Shown here: piece after piece, positions 19,970 to 33,034 of the stretch
How positions within the stretch are numbered: position 1 is the stretch's first letter
How the letters are laid out: every line of letters begins with the position of its first letter
From: Vermamoeba vermiformis
Taxonomy: Eukaryota; Tubulinea; Echinamoebida
Assembly (NCBI GenBank): GCA_045837725.1
Contig: JBEWZL010000108.1
Location: 1-64,000, forward strand
Direction: 5' to 3'
DNA length: 64,000 nucleotides
Notes under the pieces: model-generated
What the model was told of the DNA's origin: nothing
The model's database searches: none
Seen by the model: only the letters and a program-made list of their open reading frames with translations
Made by a program: the position numbers and the translations under genes

Positions 19970-22655
19970 ATGTCCTCTAATGACGGAAAGAAACACCGAT
20001 TAAGAGGCGTCTTGGGCCGCATCAAGGTAATTATCTTGCATATTCATATATTTTTAAATAGAGCCGCGCTAATGATTATTTGAATGGCAGGAAAAGATGC
20101 ATGTTGGCGGCAAATCAGAGAAATCAACCTCGCCTCCCAAGCGCACCATCGAGACTACTGAAGTCAAAACCACCCCTTTGGACAGCGACTTGGCTCGTGA
20201 AGTCCCCGCTTCACCTCCTTCTTCGCCTCAAGTCTTCGATACTGGTACGTACCAGATTCGAATTTCAAATTGCGCAATTTTGACCGGAAATTGACATTAT
20301 AATATTAGGCTTGAGACGCGACAGAGATTATATTGGTAGCCCTACCATGTTGAGAACCAACTTGGCTCCTGCACCCATTGTTACTGTCACTCCAAGCGAT
20401 CGTGCACCGATCATCACCACCACTCAAACCCCGAGCACCACCGTCGTCGCTCCCGTTGTTGCTATTCCCGCAACGACTACTACCACTGTCACCACTACTG
20501 TAGTCGAGCCTGGTCTTCCTCTCGCTGGTGCACCTTTGGTGAATCCAGTTGGTAAGTGCCAGACAAATATTTCTTGCCAACAACATGAGCTAATTGCGTT
20601 CTGATATTTTTAGCCGACCAAATTAAGCAGAAGGGAATTCAAAGAGAATTCATGGACAAGTTGGGCTCTGCTCATCTGTTGTCCTCCGAGACTATCGACC
20701 ACCAACTCGGTCTTGATCAACCTAAATTCGACACTCCTTTGAAGCCAGTGCAAGAGGAGTTGACCCAAGTCGCTTGGCAAAAGCAAGCTACTGGTGCCTT
20801 CGCTGACATCGAAGAGCGCGTGGCCTCGAATAACAACTTCCAACAAATGAGCAGTACGTACCGAACTTAGTTCTGCGTCTAAAAATAGATTTTTAACATT
20901 GCAATCATTTACAGACATGGACCAACGCACCCTCGTGCAACAAGAATTCCAAGAACGATTGCAACAACACCCCACTCCCTCCGACATTACCGAGCACATC
21001 GAATCTCGATTGCAAAACAAGGGCACTCCTGTCAGCGGCGAGACTCCCCTCGAGCAAGTGCAACAAGAATTCATCTCCACTGTGCGCGCTAATCCTCCTT
21101 CGTCGACCATCGGCGAGTACATCGATCAACGCGTGCAAAATCACAAGCCCGTGTCCTCTGGCACTACTCCCATGGAACAAGTTCAACAAGAGTTCCAACA
21201 AAAGTTGGCCACCAATCCTCCTTCCTCTATGATCACTGAGTACGTCGACTCGCGTGTCTTGCACCACCAAACACCGAGCGGCACTACGCCCATGGAACAA
21301 GTGCAACAAGAGTTCCAACAAAAGCTGCAAGAGAAGCCTATTCCTCCTGGCGTCTCCGAGTGGGTCGACAGAACTGCAAGACAACCCGTCTTGACTGAGG
21401 ACAACAGTAAGTACATTTTGAACTTTCTCATCGATCGGAACACGTGCTAATGTCGCGGTATTATTAGCTCCTATGAATCAAGTTCAAGGTGAATTCATGA
21501 ACAAGCTCTCTGAGCGCGGTGCCACCAACTCCGAGTACATTGACTACCGCGTACAGCAATCTATGGCCGCTATTCCCAGTAAGTTTACACTTTCAGCATT
21601 TGCACACATATTGTTTATTAACAATAACGTTTACATTAGAGTCTGGACCTACTCCAATGGAGCAAGTTCAACGCGAATTCAAGCAAAAGTTGGAGGAGAC
21701 TCCAATCTACTCCGAAGATATTGAGCACGACGTCCAAGAAGCTCGTGATCGCAAGGCCTTCATCCGAGGCGAGAACCGCACCACTCCCATGGAAGTCGTG
21801 CAAGAAGAGTTCATCGAGAAGCTCGGTGAGCACTTAGTCACTCGTCCTTTGTTCTTGACCGAGAAGATTGACCGCGACACCGCCGTGCACCGCGAAGAAA
21901 TGAAGCACCGCCCCTCTGAGATCACTCCCATCGAGAAGGTCGAGAGCGAGTTCATGTCCAAGCTGATCAAGATGCCCATGAGAACCACCAACGAAATCGA
22001 ACAAGAAGTCAAGCAAAACGTCTCTCTCACTAACGCGTTGTTGCCTTCCTCCGAGAAGACCCCCGTTGAAGAGATCAACGCTGAAATCCAAACCACTTTG
22101 AGAAACAGAAGCATTCCCGCTACCATCTCTAGCGACATTGATGCTCGCGTTGAGAAGAACCGCAAGATGGACAAGTTTATGGAATGGAAGATGCAAGACT
22201 TGATGGAAGACACTTGGAACAACCCGGGAAAGAAGAAGTACACCGACCTCGAAATCGAATCTTTGATCCTCGGTTCAATGACTTTGAAGGACGAGCTCAA
22301 CCGCGACATTTTGCGCATGGGTGATCGTGTTTTGAACGGTCAAACAGGTCGCATTCTCAGCCCTCAATCTGTCAAGAACGTCTTGTTCATGGAGAAGCGC
22401 AAGCACATCACCACTCAGCAACAACTCTACGAGTGGTTCTTGTTCATGTTGCAAATCGCTCTCTTCCCTATTTGGTTGTTAGTCAAGCTGTACGGCCGAG
22501 TTAGCGAGAAGGTTAGCCCAGTCGTGTACAAGTACTGGCCCAGCCGAGATCGCACTCAACGTCTGCAAGCTGCTCAAGAGGCTGAGAAGGTCGTCGAGAA
22601 CGTCACCGACCCCTTGAAGCAAGCTAACGCTCCTTATCCCAATCCCTACCTTTAA
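19970..22655 (+). CDS. Membrane-anchored protein of about eleven ~41-residue PMEQVQQEF repeats
   Basis: Seven exons (start 19970; introns near 20027-20090, 20246-20308, 20553-20613, 20851-20915, 21409-21468, 21579-21638) give roughly 750 residues, all in frame. The first 150 are basic then Thr/Pro/Val-rich (TPSTTVVAPVVAIPATTTTT). From about residue 152 the chain is built of units with the consensus TPMEQVQQEFxxKL, then 8-14 variable residues often with PP, then (I/V)xEY(I/V)DxRV. I count eleven, about nine of them clear; the first two and last are diverged. A non-repeat region follows with a single hydrophobic segment (FLFMLQIALFPIWLLVKLYG) about 70 residues from the end and a charged tail. 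Codon use is strongly C-ending, like the gene at 33.7 kb, so it is probably well expressed. The repeat family is unknown to me; helical pairs are likely. Confidence 0.85.
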
Positions 22656-22712
22656 GCTAAAATCTGTTAATATTGTTTAATAAATCTTATTTAATTTATT
22701 TCAGTTCGAATT

Positions 22713-25700
22713 TTATTTGTAGGCATTACTACTTTGGTTCGAAGTTTGAGCTAACGATTCAAAAGCCAAATAATGTTCTTCTTTTGTGATTTTGTACTGT
22801 GCCCCCACACTGCTAAGCCGTTCGAAAGAAACTTCACAGTCCTCTCCTTTGTAAGCTTGCCAGAGCTTCTCAAACTGAAGACCATCGTGAACAAAAATCA
22901 TCGCCTGATTGTCTTGCTTGTCTCCGTTGGCAAGGCGCCGCATAATACGTCCCACGAACTGTATGTACTTTGATAGACTCTTGATTTGTGAGCCAGCAAG
23001 CACAGCTATGGTGAACTCTTTATGGTCATAACCTTCGCCGAGCATCTTGCTTTGAACGACAACGTCTATTTGGTGCTGCTCTATTCTGCTCTTGCTTTCA
23101 GAGCCAGGCTTGGAATGGAAGGCAGCAGCCTGCAATGGTTAGCGACAAATTGTGAAAAGAGTTGACCTACTTTTAAGATTGAAGGCAGTCGTTTTTCTTT
23201 GAACAACTTCTGCGCAATCTGATTGTAGAACTTGGTCACTGTGACGGTATCATCGATCGAATCGCAGTACACGATGATTTTGTGGTGTACGCGTGATTGA
23301 GAAGATACACGCTTCTCATGTAATTTCAGCAAGCTTTCCGTCAGCAATATTTCAACACTTGGGGCAATCGCTGCAATATCTGGTTAGACGCTGAACATCA
23401 TTTAGGAGATTACCTTCTGGTGATATGTAACGACGACTGCGCTCGTCCTTGCCATCTTGTCTTTGACCAAGGATAGCCATTGAGAACTCTTTGAGGGGGA
23501 AATAATCGTTGATCAAACTTGCTTCCTTCACCAACCACGATGATTTAGCAGCCCTTTTTTTGTCTGCAACCTACATACATATTAATGATTGCGCGGCCTC
23601 CTTGGTACGTACCTCAAAATTATTGCTTTTGCTGTGACATTCTCCACAACGATAATAGACTGTATCATCGTCTGGATTGAATTCAACCATCTCCTTTTTG
23701 TTCTTGATCAATTTTCCGCACATTTCGCAAGTGAAATTGCCAAGTTTTGCGGGAGCAGCTGACAAACCACTGATGCGCATATTGCGTGCTCTGATAGTAA
23801 CGTGACTAATATCTTTGATAATCTTTGCTTTCAGCGCATCTTGTATTGAATAGTTGAATATCTGTATCGCTCCGTCCTCGCCTCCGAGTTTCTTTTGATC
23901 TGTTCGAAAAGGCGTAGCTGTCAACAATATTTTTTTAGCACCTGGGAACAGGTTGTAAATTGCTTGATATGAATCTGCGGCGTCATGATGCGCCTCGTCT
24001 ACAATAATCATGTCGATGTGTAATCGAGAGAGCATTTGCAGAGTGCCGTTGTCTCGCACTTTCTTTCCTTGCGTAAGTTTTTGGTAATTGCACACAATGT
24101 AGTTCGCTCGTTTGCAGCATTCCATCATATCCTTCAAGGACTCTTTGTCTTTGAAAATCGCAACCGATGGCAACGCACTCGGATGAAGTAAATTGTAGCG
24201 TTCAAACATCGAGATTTCGTTTCGTTTTCGAGAGCCAATCAATGCTTTCTTAAACTCGCGAGAGATAAGTGGACTGGTGGTCAGAATTAGCACTTTGTTC
24301 TTGGCTGCGAGGAAAGGCAGAAGGCAACCAAGTACTGAGTTCGAGATCAGTTATCATGTGCAGACAATGAAAAGGTATTACCTGTCTTTCCAGCGCCAGT
24401 GGGCAACTTGATAACTGCCGACACATTTGACTTTGCCTTGTACGCGTGATTCAGATAGCAGACATACGCGAGGTATTGACATATTCTCAAGTGAGAGCCT
24501 TGATTGTTGACAAACCTAGCACGATGAGCAGGCCAGGTAGTCTCATAGAACTCGTGCTGTGAATGGTACTTGCGCTTCACTTCCACGTCACACTCTTCGA
24601 GCTTGACTGACAGCATCAACCCTTGTTGGAAATATTCGCTCGAGCGTTTAGCTTCCAAGTCAATGACATGTGTCGCATGTTGTGCTAGAATGTGTTAGCA
24701 TGTGAATATCAGTCACAAAGTACCTACCTTCAGTACGCAAAGGAGGGTCTTGTATAGCCTCTGCAATAAACTTGTAGTGTCCTGCTTTGTCAAATTTGAT
24801 GTTTTTGAAGATCGCCGTTCGCGACTTTCCAGATAATGGCAAAATCATTCGCTTGGCTAGTGGAGGCTCAGTTTTTAATTCGACTTGTACGTTTGCATCT
24901 GCCGAACCATGGACGACTATCATGGCAATCGGTGAATAAACCTGTGCAGTTTGTGGTGGCCCGTACTTGATATCAAAATAAAGTTGTTGTGTTGGAATAC
25001 TGTCGAAGGCAGCTGCAATTCAATTAGTTAAGGCTACTTGATCTGAAAAAGACTTACCTTTTTCGAATTCTATGTACAGCTTGTGTGTTTTGTCGTCCAA
25101 CTCTTCATCGTCAGTGTGAAAGATTTTTGCGACAACGGCGCTGTCCTTCAGTGAATAACCTAGTGGCATATTAGTAAAGTAATTACAGTAACATTGCGCG
25201 TACCAAGTGCAAGGCTGGTGTCGTGCTCTGTGACGGAACTCAGGCGTAAGACTTTACCAAATTGTTTCGCTCCGAGCTCTGGACGTTGTTCAAGCATGTA
25301 TTTAACATCGCCTGCCAACATCGTTAGCTATGTTCTATTCCATTGCCTAAACCTACCAAGTGTCGCAAACTTTCTCATGTTGAGAGTCTTGAATGGTAAC
25401 CGCGAGATTTGATCGTTAATCTTGCCGTACAAATCAAACGAAGAAACGAAGTACTTGCGCCACTCAACTTTCTTCGTTCCTTTGATCTCTTTCGTTTGAA
25501 CTTTCTTGTGCAGAAATCGATTGCACTTGATCACCCATAATCCGTTGAAATCACAAAGGTCATTGAACTTCATGTCTTCGAATATTGGGTACTCTGGATA
25601 CGTGATTAGCGGTAGATTCAATGACTCTAGTACTTTGTTGCGCTGTTTGATGGCCTCCAAGTTAATTAAAACGCACGAATAGACTTGGTCGCGAACAAAC

Positions 25701-28627
25701 GGCTTCTTGTAAATGTGTTGAAATTGACCGCAACGAGCGATACCAATCACTCCATAATTACTTGGCGATCCAATTTGTAAATCAGAACTCTGTATTGGAT
25801 CCATAATCGTTGCCAAACGAGCCTTCATCGCCTGCTGAGTGATCAATGCATTTTGGCTATGAGGACCATCATTGTACACGTCGAAATACTCGCCTTTTGG
25901 CAGCTGAGAAAGGCACGTGCTCGCTGAATACTTTTCTGGTCTTGTATTTTGATGGCCCGAGAAAATATCTTCAATGCCTTTCAGCACATCGGTGATATGA
26001 CATTTCTCGTACTGTGTCGTAAGTCTATTCAACTGATAGAAAGAGTGCACGTTGTCATCCACCAGCCAGATTTTCTTCAGGTTTAATCGGTCAGCAACGG
26101 CCATGATGACTTTTCGAGCAAATCCAATGCCATTACTATCACTGCCAGTGCCAAAGTACAACGGCAATGCCATGATAATATGGCTAGATCCCCAAACTTG
26201 TTGATATTGCTCGAACTGAACACCAGATCTGACTACAATGACTTGCGTGTACGACGACTTGTTTTCGGGCGTTGAATAATCCAACTTTGCATTCGCTGAT
26301 CGATTATGAGAAGGGTTGAAGATCCAATGTTTGATGTCGTTCCTTTGTTCTTCGTTAGCGCCAATAATGTACTTGTCCGAGATGTAGAATGGACCCGCAT
26401 TTAGCATGCAATATTCATAGACTTGAGATGGAACGCTGAACAATACTGTGGTACTACTCATCTCCAAATGAAGGACCTGTCCGGTAAACTCCTTAGGGAA
26501 ACGAGACCTTGGTACCTCGGCCTCTTTGAAGGCGCCATCATTCTCTTTGAATTCTATTGTAAGACTGGAATCTCTTAGTGGACTATCTCCAAGCGCGAAT
26601 AGAACATTGATCGTCACAGGTTTGACTTTTAATATCTCGTCTATTGGAAGTCTAAAGCTCGCCTTCTTACTCGTTAAAACTTGAGCCTTGCACTCAGACA
26701 GCGTTTTTCCGTTGTCGGTCTTAAGTATTACTCGCACTGGGGCTTTAAACATGCTCTGGTTGCACGTTATGATCACGGGAGGTGTTGACTTTGTTAGTCG
26801 GGAAAGATTAAATGCACATGTTGACAGTAAAAACATTGGTTCGACTTCAACTGGCAGATCTTCGTGTACTTGTTCCACGCTATTGTCGTCACCAGGTGTC
26901 TACTATATCATTAGTATCTGCAATAACTCAATAAGTATCAACCTGACAAAAGAAATCATACCGCGCTCTCGTTATTTAGACGCAAGTAGTTCTCTTTCTC
27001 CTTCAACCAGTTCACTTTTGGCGTGTACAGCCCGTACTTGCCGGCACTAACATTCCAAGATGCTCCTCGCTTCCAGTGACAAAGTGGAGGCTGAGCCGCT
27101 ATGTCCTTCCAATACGGAACTTGCCAATTATCATCCGTGCTCGGCTGGACTTTAGGCATTGTTGCGTCATCTTTTTTTACAACAGCAACTGTAACATAGT
27201 CGGTCGATACCCTAGGATACGTCAGTTTAAGAGCATTTGCAGTACCGAGCGTCACCTACGTGTTACCATTTTGCTCGAACTCTCCCGCGGCCTCGATTTT
27301 ACCATTCGTGATGATGTCCCAAACCTTCATTTTGATAAGATTGTCGGATAGATCAACGATAGAAAAGGTATCCAAAGGTTCCGCAGCCATTCTAAGCACA
27401 ATCCGAGTGAAGGATTTGAGACCTATACCAGCTATCGTGATGATAGCGCTCGTCGAGTCAACCAGCTGTTTCGAGCGAAATATTCTCGCAATATCCTCTA
27501 GGCCAGGGTTACATAATTATGAGCATTATAGTAAGGTACTTACGCTTCGCCAGTTGAGTTTTAACTTGCTGATAGTTCAATAAAACTTCGTCTTTAATGC
27601 CGTCCACCGTTATTCCTACTCCGCGGCTTGTCACTGAACTAACCACGCACTGGAATTGTGCTTCGTTGTACTCGATAATAGCTCTTTCTTTCGGTTTAAA
27701 GCCGTAGAAAGTTTCTGGATCTAACAACCGTGAGCGTTAAATTTTGATTGCTGCATCATTGACCTACCTGTCTTAACCAGATTTGATAGAACTTCGGCAA
27801 GTCCAGCCACTTGAATCCAATCTGCCATTTCAGGCTTATCATAATTCTCTACCCAAATCCAATCGCTCATGTCTTTGATAACGACGTGATACTTTTCCTG
27901 ACCCTCTGTATAACAGTAAGTCAGAGCGACTCTACAACACTACAATACGATCTTACCGATCAAAATAGCCAAGTCCCCTTCTTTAAAACCGCTTTCGCCT
28001 CTTGTGCCTTTTGCAAGCCGAGCTGGAACATCTTGTGTTCGAATTACTTCGTTTGCTTGGTCAGAATATCCGACATAGTTTATTGTAATTGTTAATGCAG
28101 TAACGCTTTTGATTTGAGCGGAGAAATATTTGCGCAGTGGTTCATAAAGAACAGCGACCATCTCTCCTTCGCGTAAAGGATCGCTTTTCGCGTTGAAATC
28201 GTTCATTAAATTTCGCTCGAGCTTTTGTGGGGTCTGAAATCCTCCAGGGCTGCTCTTGTAAGTGGTATTGCTGCAGTAAAAATCGAATTTAAAATTCAAT
28301 CGGCAATTGAAAAAGAATTTACAATTTTATTTGTGCTTACCTAACCTTGGGAGAACTTGATATTACATTTGTAGGGCTTTTAAGAGGTGATTGAGATTTT
28401 TTGCGAATTTTGGTCAAACTGTTTTTAGATGGCGATCCAAGCTTTCGGTTTGCCTTCATATCGGAATGAGACGCATAAATAAATGATGAACTGCCGTTGC
28501 GTTTTGCAATGTAAACTTTTGACTTGTATAAAACGAGATCGCCCGACTCGAATTCGCCTGCAACGGTTTCGTATTTGTTGGGATCATAATCATCGAAGCA
28601 GTCCTTAGTAGGACCTGACTTCTCCAT
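22713..28627 (-). CDS. Tudor-like + GREB1/TAGT-type glycosyltransferase + SF2 helicase fusion
   Basis: Intron-rich gene, estimated 1,650-1,750 residues, ATG 28625-28627, stop at 22713. The N-terminal third (28.6-27.5 kb) has several beta-barrel reader-like units: REGEMVAVLYEPLRKYFSAQ with INYVGYSDQANEV; YHVVIKDMSDWIWVENYD with KPEMADWIQV; PKERAIIEYNEAQFQCVV. The middle exon (26878-25328) carries MALPLYFGTGSDSNGIGFAR, then KIWLVDDNVHSFYQLNR and, further on, VYNDGPHSQNALITQQAM, which match the TET/JBP-associated glycosyltransferase (TAGT) class found in GREB1; VDDN is the likely metal/sugar site. The C-terminus is an SF2 helicase of the type III restriction/COG1061 kind: LPTGAGKT (motif I), VDEAHHDA (II), LLTATPF (III), QFVGRIMRR (VI), with a C-x2-C/C-x2-C zinc insert after motif III (CEMCGK...CGECHS). 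Motif order is normal, unlike the permuted GREB1 helicase. It could sugar-modify DNA bases or a chromatin protein. Confidence 0.78.
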
Positions 28628-28762
28628 TTGTCACCTTAATTACATTAATGTTGTTTCTGTTGCAGCAAAAAACAATTTATGCCTGAGGCCACTTCAGGGT
28701 AACAATACAAATGTTTATATAATATACGAATTGGTTTAAATAGAAAATACAAGCACGCAACT

Positions 28763-31700
28763 TTAGTTCTTGCCGGGCTTGAGGAACTTGCCGAGTTGGT
28801 TCCATGAATAGATCTCGCGCATCTGGAACCACGACACGAAGTAGAAAGAGAAGCAAGCAATCAAACCTAAGTATAACACGTTAGTACTCGGCAGTGCTAA
28901 TATGAAACAATAATACTTACTCAAATACATCAACAAGATGTAGATAATAAGGCATGCCAAAGTAGCTTGGTCGTTGGTTTTGATGTCCGGGTTAAGGAAA
29001 GCAAAAACGAACGGAATGGCGAGCAAGTTAAGTCCGTTGCAAACCAACTCCAAGATCTGCTCCAAGTAGTCGGCGTGGGGCTTAACAATGATAATAGCCA
29101 AGAGGTACAACACGAAGATGACGACCACAAGGGACAATTGCACAGTCATGTTATTGACGAAGAAGCCAATGGCAATGCCGAGCAACAACTTCTTGCCCCA
29201 AGGCAACCAAGTCCAAGCGACCTTTTGGAAGGCAAAGCGGCCGTAGTAAGGGAAGACACGGGACTTGAAAGTCTCCTCAAACAACTTCTTCTTTTCAGCC
29301 TGTTACGAGTACTTAGTACGCGCTGAATTGATGGTCATAATAGTAGATTTTACCTTAACGACGACCAAAGTCATTATGACGGGGTAGCCAACACCGACAA
29401 CACCAAACAAAATTCCAGCCAAAGCTCCCATGCCAGGGCTAGATGAAGAGTTGACGAGTTGAGCAGTCGAAAAGACAACAAGACCGAAGTAGCCGAGTTC
29501 TACTACACGCAACAAGCAGTACACGAATCTGTCGCCCAAGGTCTGACTGATGTTGTCGCGCTTCTTAGCGACCCAAATGATGACGGAGAGCAAAAGACCA
29601 ACAAAAATCGCTCCAGCGGCAACACCCCACCAAATCAAATATTGAGTGAACAAGTTCTCGATAGGCGAGAAAGCATAAGTGAGGAATTGAGACACGGAGA
29701 GGATCTCACGCTGGCCGGTGGTCGCATCAACATTGACGATACGAGGGCCGGGCAACCAAGGCTGACCGAAACCGAGCAAAATCCATTGCCAGTAACTAAA
29801 GCATGAAATTAATACGTGTTTATATTTAAGAATCTACGGAGATATTCGTAAGATATTTGTGCTGTCTAAAAAATCGAACCAAATTACGACTTTGGGAACA
29901 TGCAACGGTACTCGTAGCTCACAATATTGAAACTACGAATGCATTTGTACTGCGGTATGATGCAGATGTGAAATACGAAATGGAAGGGAACTTACGTTGA
30001 GAAGTTAACGAAAATGCTTGGGAAGTCGTACGCGACCAAGCCAATGGCTGCAATCCACTGCGTTTGCCAAACCATGCTCTAATTGTAACGACCATTAGCA
30101 AATTAATATCTTGACAAAGCGGCTGCTTACCCAAGCCTTCGACGATCTTTGGAAGCGGTACCACTCGGCACGCTTGCTAGGAACACCGTTGCTATCATGC
30201 TTAATCATAGTAATAATGCTGATGAGCAAGATGATACCAAGGAAACCAGTAAAGATGTAGTTCAAGATTGGAATACCAAGATCTGTCAAAAACGTAAAGT
30301 GAGATCAAGCACCAAAAATAACCCCAAAATAAATTAATTGAAATAAATACTTACTGGGGCAACCCAAGAAATAATAGTCACGGCATCCGGTTCCGTCCGC
30401 CGGGCCAACAACATTTCCGTCGACGCACACACCAGTAGATTCGCACCAACCGCAAGCTCCGGTGGAAGTGCAGTCGCTGCAAGTAAAGCGCTTATCACAA
30501 GGAGTGGGTTGGGCTATCAAATTAATGGAACGCAATGTTAGTTAAGAGGCAATGGGAAACAAAATCCGCATCCGTGGCGGAGTTCATGAAGCAAACCCCA
30601 TCTTTCAAATCGACTAAAAGTCGCACAGTTGAATACTCGAGCGATATAAGACTCGATTTGAAAGGAGTGTGAGCGTAAACTACTACATCCACACTTACCA
30701 ACGCTGCAATCTGAACCTTCCCATCCTTCGCTGCACTCGCAAGCAATAGGTTCGCCGTTCTCGTATTTGCAAGTACCACGGTCAGGAGAAGTGCAGTTGT
30801 TAGGGCATTGCTTAATGGTGCAATCGTAGTTGGTCCATTCAGGTTCGCAATTGCACGTCGCGTTTGCGCAAGTACCATGACCGTTGCAACTCGGATCAGG
30901 GCAATTCACTGCAATTCAAGTCAAGTGAATTTTCAGTTTTGGATTGAAGTGCTTTTTGGCTCATCCAGAGATTAAGTTGTTAGGCCGTACAAATATCGGG
31001 TCCGGCAAAAGTTCTTGTTTATACGAAATTAGGTTTGTCATCCTGTCAAGTGTGTAAAAAGCCCAACAAGACTAAAAATCACTTGCCTTGAATGGCATCA
31101 GTAAGCGTGTAATGTCAGATGTCGGGTAGAATTCAATTCCATGACGTGACTCTCGTGTGTTTCAGATGTCACGTGTGTATGACTTTACACGTAGACTGGA
31201 CCCGCAGTCCTGAGCCCCTACGCTATTATAAAGCGCAACTAATCGCGATAATATTCATAAAGTAGAGCAAATAATCGAGTAAATAGCCGTGTAAAGGAGA
31301 AGGCGACTGTTTCAATAACTTACAGAATTGGCACCAAGGCTGCATCCAGTCCAAAGTGTAGCCGAAAGCTTGACCAGTCGTGCAATTGCAAGTTCTATAG
31401 ATGCATTCTCCATGGCCAAAGCAGTCGCTGAGGCAGGGATCTGGATCCAGATTTAGAAAGTGGTAAACCGAGGAAAGTCAGCAATAAATAAATTACCTGC
31501 ACCAGAAATAGTAATAGCAGATGGTGACACGGAGAGAGGATCGATAGTACCGAACCAAACTACGTTGCGCTTGAGATCAATTGCCGCGGTATCCAAGCCT
31601 TGACTGGATGCGTCAGGCAAGAAATAAGCAGTCTCGCGAACAAATCGAGTCAAATCAATTTGAATAACACGGCTAGGTGTTTGTTGTGTACCCAAATAGA

Positions 31701-33034
31701 GAAGACCGCCTAAAAAATAATTGAGTAAAAATAAAAATAATGACGAAAATAAAGCACTGTACCGGCTAAATTGTCTACAATGGCGCTAGTTGATACTAAG
31801 AAGTCATTGATTTCCAAGGTAATAGAGGTTTCGACGGCCCAACTGGTTAAATTAACTTTGTAGACTACAGCGGAATCAGATCGAGAGCTGCCAGCGGTAG
31901 TTGCGTACAAATGTCCGCGCAGTGAATCTACTTCAACAGTGGAAATACGTAAAGTAGAAGGAGCAACTTGAAGTTCAACGTAGAGTGAATTGGCAAAGTC
32001 GTTATCATTGGTTTGAATTTGAATAACCTTTCCGTCATTGGTAGCCACGTATAAATAGCTGTGGTAATAGCAGTAAGTCCAAAATGTGTTTACTAATATT
32101 ATTAGAGCAAGCAATTATTTTTAAACATTTTTCGACCGTTTTTGGGATCATACGAACCAACCGAAACAATTAATAATCAAATTAAATCAAAATTTCCACA
32201 TTAATTGCGGAATTACTTTTGCAATAATTACGGTGTCTACTTACCCAGTAAGAGCATCGCGAGCAAAGGGGCCACGAGAGATCGAATAGGTGCTGGTTAG
32301 CTTGTTGAAGACGACAGGGTCAGCGCTCCAATTGCCTATTTCGTATCGGGCAATATTTGATTGAGAAGTACTAAGTCATAAGTTAGTGAGCTGATTAACA
32401 GCATTTTAATTGGGTAAAATCCAGATGCGGATGCCCAATTTTTACGGGCCGAAAAAGAGACAACATATAAATTTGTCTTATATGTGTTCCCGTAAAGCGA
32501 ATTTTACCTGACCGAGGCGTAGTAAAGATACTTGTCAGATGCGACAACGGTATAGACACCAAGGAGGGAAGGGGCGGCCTTGGGATTACTAGCAGTCTCG
32601 TTGGGTAATTGCCATGCTGGAATTTCTTTGAGCGTTGCAAAGTCGAGAATGATAAGCTCGGGGTTGGCAGTTGAGTCGGATGCAACAATGATTCTATTGC
32701 GAGCAGCATCATAATATGGGGCAATAGGAAGGAAACCACCAGTAGCGAAGAACATGGTGCGAGCGCCAAGGGTAGTATTGGTTGTCGCATCGAGCCAGTT
32801 GTAATTGGCAAGATCAAAAACAACCATACCGTTCTTCGTGGCTAAAATAAGGATATCTTCATAGAGATATGAGTCTCTGAAGGAACCTATTTGACCATAT
32901 GTAGTTGCGTCAAAAGTAAATGAAGCCGCATACGCCGATCGAGTGGTTAGTTCTTGACCGAGCGCAGATGAGGCCCAAAAGCATAACACGAGGGCGAAGC
33001 AAATAACTGACAGGGCGCTTCGCCTTGAGTCCAT
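28763..33034 (-). CDS. Beta-propeller/EGF/PSI ectodomain protein with TRP/FLC-like membrane part
   Basis: ATG at 33032-33034 starts a signal peptide (LSVICFALVLCFWASSALG). Exons from 33.0 to 31.45 kb encode repeated four-strand blades (LYEDILILATKNGMVVFDLA; YLYVATNDGKVIQIQTND; LYATTAGSSRSDSAVVYKV), a six- or seven-bladed propeller. Next come EGF-like modules (CFGHGECIYRTCNC; CNGHGTCANATCNC; CSEGWEGSDC) and a PSI module (CTSTGACGWCESTGVC). The C-terminal half has about eight or nine hydrophobic helices, for example YIFTGFLGIILLISIITM, LIWWGVAAGAIFVGLLLSVI, LSLVVVIFVLYLLAIIIV, and ends at 28763. The arrangement and the IVKPHADYLEQ stretch recall TRP-like/Flc channels (Pfam TRP). A surface sensor or channel is likely. 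The intron at about 30911-31323 is 413 nt, far longer than its neighbours. Confidence 0.75.
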
